DNA of 64,000 bases from CAZBME01 sp964645835 (GTDB lineage: Bacteria; Desulfobacterota; Syntrophia; Syntrophales; UBA8958): NCBI GenBank assembly GCA_964645835.1, contig CAZYDG010000022.1:1-64000 (forward strand). Direction: 5' to 3'. The translations under genes were made by a program, and so were the position numbers. The notes under the pieces were generated by a model that saw only the letters and a program-made list of their open reading frames with translations, was not told the DNA's origin and did not search any database. Within the stretch, counting starts at the first letter, position 1, and the number at the start of each line of letters is the position of its first letter. Below are positions 1 through 7,965 of this stretch, piece after piece.

Positions 1-36
1 GGCTTCGGTGTATTCTTTTTTCGATTGCGGACTCAT
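1..36 (-). CDS. Probable transposase/integrase, N-terminal 12 residues only
   Basis: An ATG at 36-34 on the minus strand follows a good ribosome binding site (GGAGGTT, complement of about 41-47) and opens a frame reading MSPQSKKEYTEA up to the window edge. From memory this resembles the start of a family of integrase-core transposases that begin MSP(K/Q)SKREY. Only 12 residues are visible, so the identity is a guess. The AT-rich stretch 37-170 would then be the end of the insertion sequence. Confidence 0.4.
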   Translation of the reverse strand, partial: MSPQSKKEYTEA

Positions 37-171
37 ATTCAACCTCCATAGAAATGGCGGTATTCGGTAATATCGAATTATGAGTCAACGATCCTTTTTA
101 TTCACCTCCTTCGGTAACATTTAATTTGAGGCAATTCGCCAAATAAATCGGACTCGACCCCAGCCTGTCTG

Positions 172-360
172 ATGTTTATGATATACGTCCTTGCGTGCAT
201 CATTGTAGTAACAATAGAAGTAGATTTTGTCTTGGTATATTATTTCGCACCATTCCCACCTGCATGGGCTGCCATAACTGCCTGGACTTATTATTCAATA
301 CTTGCGTGCATGGCAATAGTACAAAATTGGGACCAAGACATGTGTAAAATCTCCTTCTAG
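172..360 (+). CDS. Possible small two-helix membrane protein (doubtful)
   Basis: A 62-residue open frame encodes two long hydrophobic stretches (about residues 3-27 and 32-50) and ends just before a strong hairpin at 368-400. No convincing ribosome binding site precedes the ATG, and the composition is AT-rich compared with the real genes nearby. I do not recognise the product. It may be a chance frame in the flank of the insertion sequence at the left edge. Confidence 0.2.
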   Translation: MFMIYVLACIIVVTIEVDFVLVYYFAPFPPAWAAITAWTYYSILACMAIVQNWDQDMCKISF

Positions 361-367
361 ACAGCAC

Positions 368-400
368 GTCGCCCCCCCATACGCGGTGTGGGGGGGCGAC
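368..400. terminator. Perfect GC-rich hairpin, possible terminator
   Basis: Arms 368-379 (GTCGCCCCCCCA) and 389-400 (TGGGGGGGCGAC) pair perfectly over 12 bp around a 9-base loop. No T run follows on the plus strand, so a classical intrinsic terminator is not certain. It could also be part of a repeat. Confidence 0.4.
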
Positions 401-653
401 ACTCTACAGGGCAGCAACCTGTAGGGGTGCTCCTCCCACGTCTGTTTCATATGCTTATGTCCAAGCGACTCTTTACCCACACCCGATAACGCTTTTATCC
501 TCCTTTTATGCAAACCAAACCGGCCAGTCCGCCCCATGACCAGCAGCATTGCCTTTTCTTGTGATCAGGCCTGAGTATTTCGGGTTCAAAGCTGCTACAT
601 AATAGCTTTCGCCCCATTTTTCGTTTTCAGTAATAATTGTGACCAAGAATTAT

Positions 654-688
654 TCTGACAGTGCCTGTAAAGTCAAGTACAGGTCAGA
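654..688. promoter_or_regulatory. Nested inverted repeat upstream of the MBL gene
   Basis: Outer arms TCTGAC (654-659) and GTCAGA (683-688) and inner arms CCTGTA and TACAGG form a stem with a small bulge. It lies about 170 bases upstream of the hydrolase start at 857. It could be an operator or an RNA hairpin; no partner regulator is visible. Confidence 0.3.
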
Positions 689-856
689 ACAGATAAAGAT
701 TCCCTCATCGTGTTCGGTCTCCAGCCTTCAGCCTAATCACCTATTTCAATCACCTATTTCTATTTGACCTGGGATTGAGAATAAGGTAACGTTCCCATGT
801 ACCTTGTCTGACAGGGGAAATGTCTTCGGAAGGTGCATTCGGGGAGGAAATGCTTT

Positions 857-1804
857 ATGCAAGCATATTTCTGGGGCTCGCGAGGATCACTGCCCGCATC
901 CGTTACTGCTGCGGGAGTTCGTACAAAGATCGCAGCCGCCCTCGAAGCCGCAAGAGGAAAACGTTTTAAATCGGCAGATGCCATATACCGGTTTATCGAT
1001 GAGCAATTGCCCTTCTCCGTCGGCGGCTCCTATGGCGGGAATACGTCTTGCATCGAGATTCGCAATGCCGATGCCTATGTCCTTTGCGATGCAGGGACCG
1101 GGCTTCGTGATTTCGGGAACTCTCTGGCGCCGTTTCATTCCCCCGCTGTTTTCCACCTGTTTATCTCCCACCCCCACTGGGATCATATCCAGGGATTTCC
1201 CTTCTTCACACCGGCCTTTATTCCGGGAAACCGCATTTATATCTACGGATGCCACCCTAACCTTAAACAGGCTTTTTCGGAACAGCAGCGTTTCCTCTTT
1301 TTCCCCGTTCCCTTCAAGGCAATGCAAGCGGAGATTACATTTACTACCCTTCAGCCGGATCAGCCCTATGAAATCGCGGGACTTTCCGTGCAATGTCTGC
1401 GGCAGAATCATCCCGGGGATTCCTATGGATACTCGTTCAGTAAGGGGGGTAAAAAGATCGTCTATTCAACGGATTCGGAACACAAGCGGGACTCCCAAAG
1501 TCCCTTTTATCCCTTTCTTCAATTTATCGACGGCGCGGACCTGCTCATCTTCGATGCCCAGTATACCCTTGTTGACGCCATCGGTATGAAGGAAAACTGG
1601 GGCCATTCGAGCAATATCGTGGCAGTGGAACTGGCGATCGAAGGCCGGGTGAAGCGCCTTTGCCTGTTCCATAACGAGCACAGCTACAGTGATGGCGCCC
1701 TGGATCAATTCCTGGCGGATACGCGGGCCTACCTGAGCATTCTTGCCCCTACCAGTCCGCTCATCATTGATCTTGCCTATGACGGCCTTTGCATCACCGT
1801 CTAG
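857..1804 (+). CDS. MBL-fold metallo-hydrolase (PhnP/RNase Z-like class)
   Basis: A 315-residue metallo-beta-lactamase-fold protein. The metal-binding signature HxHxDH is visible as SHPHWDHIQGFP at about residues 105-116. Later ligand-type residues occur in QNHPGDSYGY, YSTDSEH and LFHNEHSY, the usual order of His/Asp ligands in this fold. The closest general type is the COG1235/PF12706 group, which cleaves phosphodiester bonds in nucleic acids or small metabolites; the substrate cannot be read from sequence. The ATG at 857 is chosen over the in-frame ATG at 833 because GGAGGAA (843-849) sits seven bases before it and the family-like start (QAYFWGSRGS) follows directly. The gene stands alone and ends exactly at a repeat element. 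Confidence 0.85.
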   Translation: MQAYFWGSRGSLPASVTAAGVRTKIAAALEAARGKRFKSADAIYRFIDEQLPFSVGGSYGGNTSCIEIRNADAYVLCDAGTGLRDFGNSLAPFHSPAVFHLFISHPHWDHIQGFPFFTPAFIPGNRIYIYGCHPNLKQAFSEQQRFLFFPVPFKAMQAEITFTTLQPDQPYEIAGLSVQCLRQNHPGDSYGYSFSKGGKKIVYSTDSEHKRDSQSPFYPFLQFIDGADLLIFDAQYTLVDAIGMKENWGHSSNIVAVELAIEGRVKRLCLFHNEHSYSDGALDQFLADTRAYLSILAPTSPLIIDLAYDGLCITV

Positions 1805-1988
1805 CAGCCTGTTGAAAAACATCCATCTGGGGCGTTGCACCGCAAGCGTCGTCAATGGCTTCTCCGGGGACACGTTCCGATCCCTTCGGGCTTCCGGAAC
1901 ATGTCCCCGATGCTCATTCCTCAGCTATTGCGCGCCTTGCATCTGGGCATCCCGTATCAGGTACGGGACAAGCTTTTGAACAGGCTGC
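1804..1988. repeat. 185-bp element bounded by imperfect inverted repeats
   Basis: The left end (1804-1820, GCAGCCTGTTGAAAAAC) and the reverse complement of the right end (1972-1988, GCAGCCTGTTCAAAAGC) agree at almost every position. The inside has no long open frame that looks coding. The same terminal motif (TTTTTCAACAGCCTGTT) recurs near 60591-60607, so this is a small dispersed non-autonomous element. The last base of the upstream hydrolase stop codon is shared with the element. Confidence 0.6.
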
Positions 1989-2100
1989 CCACAATCAATT
2001 TTTCAGCAACCAGTTAAAAAGTAAGTTTTTTCTCTTGATCTTTCCCTGTCTTCTATGACAGAATTGTTATGTTTTTCGATAACTTTCTATGGGAGGTTTT

Positions 2101-2205
2101 ATGAGCCACAAAAAGCATGAAAGAAAAAAAGAACTTGATCGCAGAAGACGTCGCCGCGAAAAAAGGATCAAGGCAAAGGCCAAAGAACAGCGCAGCGCCT
2201 CGTAA
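2101..2205 (+). CDS. Small highly basic protein, 34 residues
   Basis: A short frame preceded by GGGAGG (2091-2096) encodes 34 residues that begin MSHKKHERKKELDRRRRRRE and are more than half Lys, Arg, Glu and His. Its regular charged pattern suggests one continuous helix that could bind RNA or DNA. Very small Arg/Lys-rich proteins of this style occur in deltaproteobacterial genomes, but I know of no assigned role. The strong ribosome binding site and clean stop argue that it is translated. It runs convergently towards the minus-strand operon that ends at 2227. Confidence 0.5.
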   Translation: MSHKKHERKKELDRRRRRREKRIKAKAKEQRSAS

Positions 2206-2226
2206 TTATCGCAATACAATATGGAA

Positions 2227-3339
2227 TCAGATGGAAGGTGGTGCGTTTCTTCCTTTTTTGCGAAGCCACTTCCAGGCGGCCAGCAGAAGATCGGTATGCT
2301 GCAGGGCGGCCTTTGCCCGCAGGATGTTTTGCGGAACAGCCGCAGCATGGAGGAGAGTATCCCATTGTTCAAAACGGAGGGTTCGCATTTTCGCAATAAC
2401 GAAGCCCTCCATGGCCGATTTTTCCCGAAGATAACCGATAAGACGGCGGCGGTAAAGGTCGGCGCCCGGGCGCCCATTGGTTATGGCCTCCACGGCGAGA
2501 ACACCGCTGAGACAGGCCAGATCGATCCCGCCGCCGTGCAGTGGTGATGTAAGTCCTGCGGCATCGCCAACCAAAAGAACCCGGCCATAAACAAGCTCGG
2601 GGAGGATACGGGCCGGAATAAGCCCTCCCCCTTTTTTCAAGATAGCCTGTCCCGAAAGGCCTTCCCGTTCAAGGACGCCGGCCAAAAGGGTCTTCAAATC
2701 CACATCGAAGCGGTGTCCTTCCCGGGCGGAGCAACCGACACCCACATTGGCCGTCCCTTCATCTTTCGGAAACACCCAGTAATAGCCGGGCATAACTTCT
2801 TTCGGCAGATCGCGGAGGAAAACCGCCTTGATCGCCGGCAGAAGCACCGAAAAATCGCCGCTGACGACTACTTGATAGGCCATCATGAATTTCCGGAAAT
2901 AATCTCCCGAAAATCCGAAGGCCCGTGAAGTTACGGACGGCGCACCGCTGGCGTCGATGATCCAGTCGTAATCCTCTGTAAATGCCCGGTATCGTTCAGC
3001 CCGGATATTGATCCCCTCATGGAGTGTAACGCCCGCCTCCACAGCCTGCTCCGCCAGATCCCGCTGCCAGAGGATTCGGTCCATCATCCACAAGTTCCGG
3101 TGACGGCCTGCGGCAAGACGATAGGTATGCTCGGCCTGAAGGACGATATCATCGACGCGGTGGAGCAATCCCTTTCCCGGCTTTTTCATGATCCCCAGGG
3201 AATCGAAGATACACTCTCCACAGATGACCCCGTCGCCTACCTGTCCTTTTTCGAACAGATGGGTTTCCATGCCCTGCCTGGCCGCTGCCAAGGCCGCATA
3301 CAACCCTCCCGGACCGGCTCCGATAACGGCGATCTTCAT
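2227..3339 (-). CDS. Geranylgeranyl-reductase-family FAD oxidoreductase
   Basis: A 370-residue flavoprotein. It opens with the Rossmann dinucleotide motif GAGPGG (residues 7-12), then EKGQVGDGVICGE, where family members place the adenine-ribose acidic residue and the first conserved Cys/Gly loop. The second FAD motif VLLVGDAAGLTSPLHGGGID lies near residue 275. This layout is that of the geranylgeranyl reductase/digeranylgeranylglycerophospholipid reductase group (COG0644), which saturates isoprenoid double bonds; the real substrate here is unknown (lipid, quinone or chlorin side chain). It is the last gene of a five-gene minus-strand operon and overlaps the YgbA-type gene by ATGA at 3336-3339. 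A second isoprenoid-type flavoprotein begins the same operon, which supports an isoprenoid role. Confidence 0.8.
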   Translation of the reverse strand: MKIAVIGAGPGGLYAALAAARQGMETHLFEKGQVGDGVICGECIFDSLGIMKKPGKGLLHRVDDIVLQAEHTYRLAAGRHRNLWMMDRILWQRDLAEQAVEAGVTLHEGINIRAERYRAFTEDYDWIIDASGAPSVTSRAFGFSGDYFRKFMMAYQVVVSGDFSVLLPAIKAVFLRDLPKEVMPGYYWVFPKDEGTANVGVGCSAREGHRFDVDLKTLLAGVLEREGLSGQAILKKGGGLIPARILPELVYGRVLLVGDAAGLTSPLHGGGIDLACLSGVLAVEAITNGRPGADLYRRRLIGYLREKSAMEGFVIAKMRTLRFEQWDTLLHAAAVPQNILRAKAALQHTDLLLAAWKWLRKKGRNAPPSI

Positions 3340-3674
3340 TGTGTCCGCTCCTTCTTTCCAGATTTCCAGCCATCAAAAAGATGATTGAGGGCCAAAATGG
3401 GATGACACCACACCATTCGGGGACCGGCATATCGCATTACCTCTCTGATCTGCTCCCTCATGATCGGTTTATAACAATGGGTGGGGCACCGGCCGCAGGT
3501 AGGCTTTGCCTCGCCGTAAGGGCACTTTTCAAGGCGGCCTGCGGCATAGGCTAAAAGGGAGGCACACTGGGGGCAAAGCCCTTTCCTCATTCCATGATGC
3601 TTCCGGCATGACATGCCGATCATAGCCTGAATCGTTTTGCCTTCCCTCTTCAATCTTCCTTTTTCTGCCATCAT
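3336..3674 (-). CDS. YgbA_NO-type cysteine-rich protein
   Basis: A 112-residue protein resembling the nitrous-oxide-stimulated promoter family (PF11756, Escherichia coli YgbA). Visible features are a conserved KxIxxMIxMxCRxHH-like start and a series of cysteines (MSCRKHH, LCPQCASL, KCPYGE, TCGRCPTHCYK) that probably bind a metal or Fe-S cluster. E. coli YgbA is linked to recovery from nitrosative stress; the role in this organism is not known. It lies between the DUF1499 lipoprotein (10-base gap) and the flavoprotein gene (ATGA overlap), so it is co-transcribed with them. Confidence 0.75.
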   Translation of the reverse strand: MMAEKGRLKREGKTIQAMIGMSCRKHHGMRKGLCPQCASLLAYAAGRLEKCPYGEAKPTCGRCPTHCYKPIMREQIREVMRYAGPRMVWCHPILALNHLFDGWKSGKKERTQ

Positions 3675-3684
3675 GGGTTTCGCA

Positions 3685-4122
3685 TCACGGTAACTGACGG
3701 AAAAGGGTCCGGATGGTCTCCACGCGTTTACGGTTTACGCCAAAATCGGAATATCCGAGACGTGATGCCGACCGGACCTGGATAACCTTTCGATCAGCGT
3801 CAAGATAAAACTCTACATCATCGACAAATCGGAAAACGGCGGACGTGAATTCCACATGGAGATAGCTCTCTTCAATGCGAATGACTTTGGTGCGCTTCAT
3901 GGATTGGATAACGTTAAGCAAGCGTGTCCAAGCCGCCTCCGGGGGACCGGCGAAGGCGATGGGGTCGATGGCGTGGGGCTTATCCTGAGACTGGGAGCAG
4001 ACACAATTAGGCGATGACGGACAGGGGGTCAATTTCCCCTCCACAACGCCAAGACGATCGGGCCGGGACCCGGCACATCCTGCAACCATGGCGAAAATCA
4101 TGGCCATTGTCCATAGTTTCAT
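3685..4122 (-). CDS. DUF1499 lipoprotein
   Basis: A 145-residue exported protein. A short signal sequence ends in a lipobox (VAGC at about residues 13-16), so the mature protein should be lipid-anchored at Cys16. The rest matches the DUF1499 family: LTPCPSSPNCVCSQ followed by HxIxP and a C-terminal RSASRLGYSDFGVNRKRVE segment are typical. The function of DUF1499 is unknown. Its start overlaps the stop of the TrpF-like gene (ATGA, 4119-4122), which shows translational coupling in the operon. Confidence 0.8.
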   Translation of the reverse strand: MKLWTMAMIFAMVAGCAGSRPDRLGVVEGKLTPCPSSPNCVCSQSQDKPHAIDPIAFAGPPEAAWTRLLNVIQSMKRTKVIRIEESYLHVEFTSAVFRFVDDVEFYLDADRKVIQVRSASRLGYSDFGVNRKRVETIRTLFRQLP

Positions 4123-4928
4123 CGTTCTCTCCTTTCCACCGGTTGAGCTTCTGCTCGCCTTACCTCCGCCACCATCCGGCGGACCTTTTCGATGTCTTTC
4201 CTGAAGCGGATGGGACGGCCCTTATCATCAACGGCATTCGTTCGTGTACAACTGTCCACTCCGGCGGGCAGTACCTTCCTGAGCGCGTCGTAAACGTTAT
4301 CTGCACCGATGCCGCCGGCGAGGATGACGGGTATCGGACTTTCGGCAACGACCCCGGCTGCAATGTCCCAATCGCAAATCTCTCCCGTAATGCCCACAAA
4401 ACCCGAGACAGGCTGTTCTTTACTGTCGGCGGCCGATCCCCTGAGCGTATCGATCAGAAAAAAATCGGAGAGAGGCGCAAGACGCTGGGCAAGGGCGATA
4501 ATTCGGTCCATAATCCCTCGTGCCGAGGCCATACCCGGCCGGGGAACGGAAAGGGACCGCATAACTGCCACCGCGGGATAAGACTCTTTAACGGCCCGTT
4601 GCAGAGCAAGATGGATGTCGCACTGGTTGAGCGTCGCTGCCTCGTCGGAGGTAAACGGTGACAAAATCTCGCAGAAATGAATGAAGTCGGGCTGATAGTA
4701 ATCGAGAAGCCTGAAGATGGCCGCTTTATCTCCAAAGAGAGGAATCAGGCCGCTTTTCGCCCCGGCCCCCTGGATCGCCCGGACCGTATCCCGGATGGCC
4801 GGAAATTTCCATGCCTCCATCGACAGAATGACGCTGCCGATATGGTCCACCCCCAGGGCAACCAGAGCTTCAGCCTCCCGCGCCTCCTGAACTTCATAGA
4901 TCTGGACGATTATGCCTGCACCGGCCAT
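4119..4928 (-). CDS. TrpF-like TIM-barrel protein (phosphoribosylanthranilate isomerase homologue)
   Basis: About 269 residues. The fold is suggested by alternating strand/helix segments and a C-terminal phosphate-binding type motif PVILAGGIGADNVYDAL, followed by GVDSCTRTNA, the position where TrpF proteins carry GVDVSSGVE. The N-terminus (VQIYEVQEAREAEALVALGVDHIG) also fits TrpF. Tryptophan genes are absent nearby and the catalytic Cys/Asp pair is not obvious, so a role other than tryptophan synthesis is likely. The ATG at 4928 overlaps the upstream TGA as TGATG; the TTG one codon earlier is less likely. Confidence 0.65.
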   Translation of the reverse strand: MAGAGIIVQIYEVQEAREAEALVALGVDHIGSVILSMEAWKFPAIRDTVRAIQGAGAKSGLIPLFGDKAAIFRLLDYYQPDFIHFCEILSPFTSDEAATLNQCDIHLALQRAVKESYPAVAVMRSLSVPRPGMASARGIMDRIIALAQRLAPLSDFFLIDTLRGSAADSKEQPVSGFVGITGEICDWDIAAGVVAESPIPVILAGGIGADNVYDALRKVLPAGVDSCTRTNAVDDKGRPIRFRKDIEKVRRMVAEVRRAEAQPVERRER

Positions 4929-6556
4929 CAACGCCAGTCCTCAACCAGAGCCTTAAAGGCCCCTTTGCCGCCGAGGAGGGTACCCTCGTAGCCGCCGCCG
5001 GGATTGCTCCAGGCACTCGCAAGATAAAGTCCTGAAATTGGTGTTTTGTTTTCCAGGCGATTCATGAAGGCATTATTTACTGTCTGATCATAACCGTAAA
5101 TCGCCCCGGCCTTATTACCCGTGAAACGCCGGTTAGTCAGAGGCGTAGCTGCCTCGCGCATGTCGATCATTTTTGAGAGGCCGGGAATCACGCTCTTCTC
5201 AACGATAGCGATAAGTTGATCGGCGATCCGCTCCTTTTCCCGGCGGTAATCGCCCTTGTTCCCGGCGAGATAATCTTTCTCAAACCGCTTCCATGGTTCA
5301 TACCCGCAGAGAAACATTATGGACAGGGTCGATTTGCCGGGCGGTGAAAAATCCTTGACGAGATTGTCATAGATCATACAGGTTACGCCCGCCTGCGAGG
5401 GATTGCCTTTCAGGGATCCCCTGAAGGCCGCTTCGTCGTCATATCCCGCATAGATGTTGATTTCCGTCCTGCTTTCGATAGACGTTACCTCACGGTTCAA
5501 CCCAAGCCATACGATAAAGCTCGACAGGCTCGCGCTTAAAGAGGCGATGCGGGAATGGTAAGATGCAGGAACGGCGTCCGGCCGTGAAAGGATGGCCAGT
5601 GTCTCGGGAACGTCAATGTTGCTGACGACGGCCCGTGCGGAAAAGGCCTTTCCCGAGGCGGTCTTAACGCCTTTCACAGTCTCTCCATCGACCCGGATCT
5701 CCGTGACCCGGTCATTCAATATTATCTCGCCGCCATGCCTTTTGATTGTGTCCACCAGGGCAGCACTCAACGTCTGGGAGGTCCCTTTCAGATAATAACC
5801 GCCGGTTTTCAGATATTCACCGAAAGGATGGAGATAGTAGAAGGCGGAGAGCCTGGCCGCTGGCAGGCCGTAATAGCCCCAGGTTTGGCAGATTAGGGTC
5901 TTCAACTTGCGGTCCGTTATGTATCGATCCACGACCTCGGCCAGGGTCTTGTTGCGGATGTCCCACATGGTGGGATACCGCAGAGGAAACAGGACTTTCA
6001 TGGCGGGCATCCCCTCCATGTCAAAACGTTCCATGTCCTGTTCCAGATTCTGCCAGTAGGCGAAAAAGTCCGTCAGGCCTTTTTTTTGATTGGGAGAAAT
6101 TTCTGTCAGCAGATCCCGAAACCGGTCAAGACCGCCTCCGGGTATATCCATGGCAAAATTAGGAAACAGGCTGTTCCAAACATATTTATGGGGAACAAAC
6201 GTCAGTTTGTCCAACAATTCAAGGTCTTTGAAGAGCTTTTGCATAGGAGGGGCGTAAGCCGCCGTGGCATGGAGAGAGACTTCGCATCTGTAGGGTTGGC
6301 CGTCTTTGCCGCTCCGGGTGAAGGCAGTAGCGTATCCGCCGGGCAGGTAGTGTTTCTCGATTACAAGAGGGCGGAAGCCGTTCACGGCCAAATAAGCAGC
6401 GCAGGAAAGCCCCCCGAGCCCGGCGCCGATGATGACGGCGTCGTACCCTCCGGGTCCGACCTTACTGATTGCCGCCTGAGCCGGAAACTGCCAGTTGATG
6501 AGGGCCGTCGTCGCCCCCAGACCCGTCATCCAGAGAAAGTCGCGTCGTGTGATCAT
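4928..6556 (-). CDS. Phytoene-desaturase/CrtISO-like FAD oxidoreductase with Tat-like signal
   Basis: A 542-residue flavoprotein. The N-terminus MITRRDFLWMTGLGATTA matches a twin-arginine signal (RRDFLWM), followed by the FAD motif VIIGAGLGGLSCAAYLA and EKHYLPGGYATAF, as in phytoene dehydrogenases, carotenoid isomerases and all-trans-retinol saturases. The C-terminal PGGGYEGTLLGGKGA is the typical final FAD motif. The start at 6556 is chosen because GAGGAGG precedes it by three bases and the Tat motif follows; the longer frame from 6616 adds an unlikely extension. It heads the five-gene operon 6556-2227. A periplasm-directed isoprenoid oxidoreductase is inferred; the substrate is unknown. Confidence 0.75.
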   Translation of the reverse strand: MITRRDFLWMTGLGATTALINWQFPAQAAISKVGPGGYDAVIIGAGLGGLSCAAYLAVNGFRPLVIEKHYLPGGYATAFTRSGKDGQPYRCEVSLHATAAYAPPMQKLFKDLELLDKLTFVPHKYVWNSLFPNFAMDIPGGGLDRFRDLLTEISPNQKKGLTDFFAYWQNLEQDMERFDMEGMPAMKVLFPLRYPTMWDIRNKTLAEVVDRYITDRKLKTLICQTWGYYGLPAARLSAFYYLHPFGEYLKTGGYYLKGTSQTLSAALVDTIKRHGGEIILNDRVTEIRVDGETVKGVKTASGKAFSARAVVSNIDVPETLAILSRPDAVPASYHSRIASLSASLSSFIVWLGLNREVTSIESRTEINIYAGYDDEAAFRGSLKGNPSQAGVTCMIYDNLVKDFSPPGKSTLSIMFLCGYEPWKRFEKDYLAGNKGDYRREKERIADQLIAIVEKSVIPGLSKMIDMREAATPLTNRRFTGNKAGAIYGYDQTVNNAFMNRLENKTPISGLYLASAWSNPGGGYEGTLLGGKGAFKALVEDWR

Positions 6557-6764
6557 GTTCCTCCTCTTTGAATGTTCCTTTCTATCTATATTACCACATG
6601 GCCGACCGGAACTCATGCCTTTTCCGCAGGTACAGCCGCTTACGTCTTGTTATTCTCGGGAGCGATCGAGGGACAGAATAAAGAGCTGGACATTGACATC
6701 TTGCAAGTCAACAACCCAAGTTTACTGTGAAAAGCAAAGATTATCGGTTGAAAGAACGTATTGG

Positions 6765-7652
6765 TCAGACGGGCAAATCATTCTTCAGAGTCGGAAGCGT
6801 GAAATAGAAAGTTGCCCCTTTGTCTGGTTCACTTTCCGCCCAGACCCGGCCGCCGTGGCGGTTGATGATGCGCTGGACAATAGCCAGCCCCACGCCAGTT
6901 CCCTCATACTCTCCGCCATGAAGCCGTTGAAAGACGCCAAATAGCTTGTCATAATAAGCCATATCGAATCCAACACCATTATCTTTCAAAGAGTAGACGA
7001 TTTTGTCGGCCTCGCAGTAACTGTTAAGCTCGATAATGGCGGGCTTTCTTTTTATCGTGAACTTGACGGCGTTAGAGAAAATATTGAAAAGTGCTTGTCT
7101 GATCAGATGTTTGTCCCCCGCTCCGGGCAATAGTTTCGCTATCCGGACTTCAAACTCCCGTTCCGGATTTTCCTCTTGGATATCTCTCCATATTTCACCT
7201 GCAAGTGCTTCCATATCGATGGTCGAGGTGCGCATTTCGTTTTTGACCACCTTAGAAAAGGAGAGAAGGTCGTCAATCAGGAGGCCCATTTTTTCAGTGT
7301 TGTCGTGGATGACGTTGATCATTCGCGCGGCTTCATCATCGAGTTTGTTTCCGTATTTTCTTAAAAACATCCGGGAATAACCGTCGATAGCCCGAAGAGG
7401 AGCCCTCAGGTCATGGGAGACGGAGTATGAAAAAGATTCGAGTTGGTTATTGGCAGCCTCCAGCTCCTTGACGAGTCTATTCAGGTCATCACGCTGCTTC
7501 TTCAGTGCCTCTTCGGTTGCCCTGAGCCGAAGCATAAGAATGTCATTGGTACCGACAACGGCGTCTATTTCTTGGTTGCGGAGAGCCCTGATGATTTCCT
7601 CGAGTTCGGCCAGTGCCGCGGCTATCTCCTCATAACTTGGTTTATGTGCCAT
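6765..7652 (-). CDS. Sensor histidine kinase of the kai operon
   Basis: A 295-residue cytosolic kinase without membrane segments. Residues 1-70 are helical, probably coiled coil. The H-box SYSVSHDLRAPLRAIDGYS holds the phospho-acceptor His80. The ATPase domain shows the N-box (NIFSNAVKFT), G1 (DNGVGFDM), F-box (FGVFQRLH) and G2 (GTGVGLAIVQ). This H-box type is that of phytochrome-like kinases. Its start lies inside kaiB (11-base overlap, 7642-7652), with TGAGGT upstream inside kaiB. Co-transcription with kaiC and kaiB suggests that it reads the state of the Kai proteins, as SasA does in cyanobacteria, but it lacks the KaiB-like N-terminal domain of SasA. No cognate response regulator is seen in the window. 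Confidence 0.85.
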   Translation of the reverse strand: MAHKPSYEEIAAALAELEEIIRALRNQEIDAVVGTNDILMLRLRATEEALKKQRDDLNRLVKELEAANNQLESFSYSVSHDLRAPLRAIDGYSRMFLRKYGNKLDDEAARMINVIHDNTEKMGLLIDDLLSFSKVVKNEMRTSTIDMEALAGEIWRDIQEENPEREFEVRIAKLLPGAGDKHLIRQALFNIFSNAVKFTIKRKPAIIELNSYCEADKIVYSLKDNGVGFDMAYYDKLFGVFQRLHGGEYEGTGVGLAIVQRIINRHGGRVWAESEPDKGATFYFTLPTLKNDLPV

Positions 7653-7965
7653 ATTCAGACCTCAGGCGGAGGGCGGAGATAACCCTTGCTTTATCAGCCA
7701 GATTGCCGACTATCGTAGCCCTCGGCTCAGGCGTCGCAAGAACGAGGGTGGGGGTAACGAATACTCTGTCTTTCAGGGCAGCGGCAAAATCGGTCAAGAC
7801 GTCCACTTCCTCGATATTGAACCGGTCTTTGAGGTATTCTTCACAGATGCGGGTGAGGTTGTCCTTGGCAAGCCGTGAGTTCTGTTCATCACCGGCAACG
7901 TACAGCTTCAGCATGTATATCTGCATTTTTTCTTCACCGGGGATGACACCACCAGGGATTTTCAT
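7642..7965 (-). CDS. kaiB: KaiB-like protein
   Basis: A 107-residue KaiB homologue. The KaiB core is recognisable from residue 16: YMLKLYVAGD, then a helix (AKDNLTRICEEYL), the strand IEEVDVLTD, and the conserved VFVTPTLVLATPEPRATIVGNL, where cis-proline-containing TPTLV is typical of the thioredoxin-like KaiB fold. Cyanobacterial KaiB binds KaiC and, after fold switching, competes with the output kinase. The kaiC stop and kaiB start share one base (TAATG at 7963-7967). The length matches the family. Confidence 0.9.
   Translation of the reverse strand: MKIPGGVIPGEEKMQIYMLKLYVAGDEQNSRLAKDNLTRICEEYLKDRFNIEEVDVLTDFAAALKDRVFVTPTLVLATPEPRATIVGNLADKARVISALRLRSEYGT

Larger units (their letters stand above)
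361..856. other. Non-coding stretch with two hairpins
   Basis: About 500 bases with no supportable gene. It contains a perfect 12-bp hairpin at 368-400, a weaker CTACAG/CTGTAG inverted repeat just after it, and a dyad at 654-688. Short open frames here overlap each other on both strands and lack ribosome binding sites. Confidence 0.5.
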
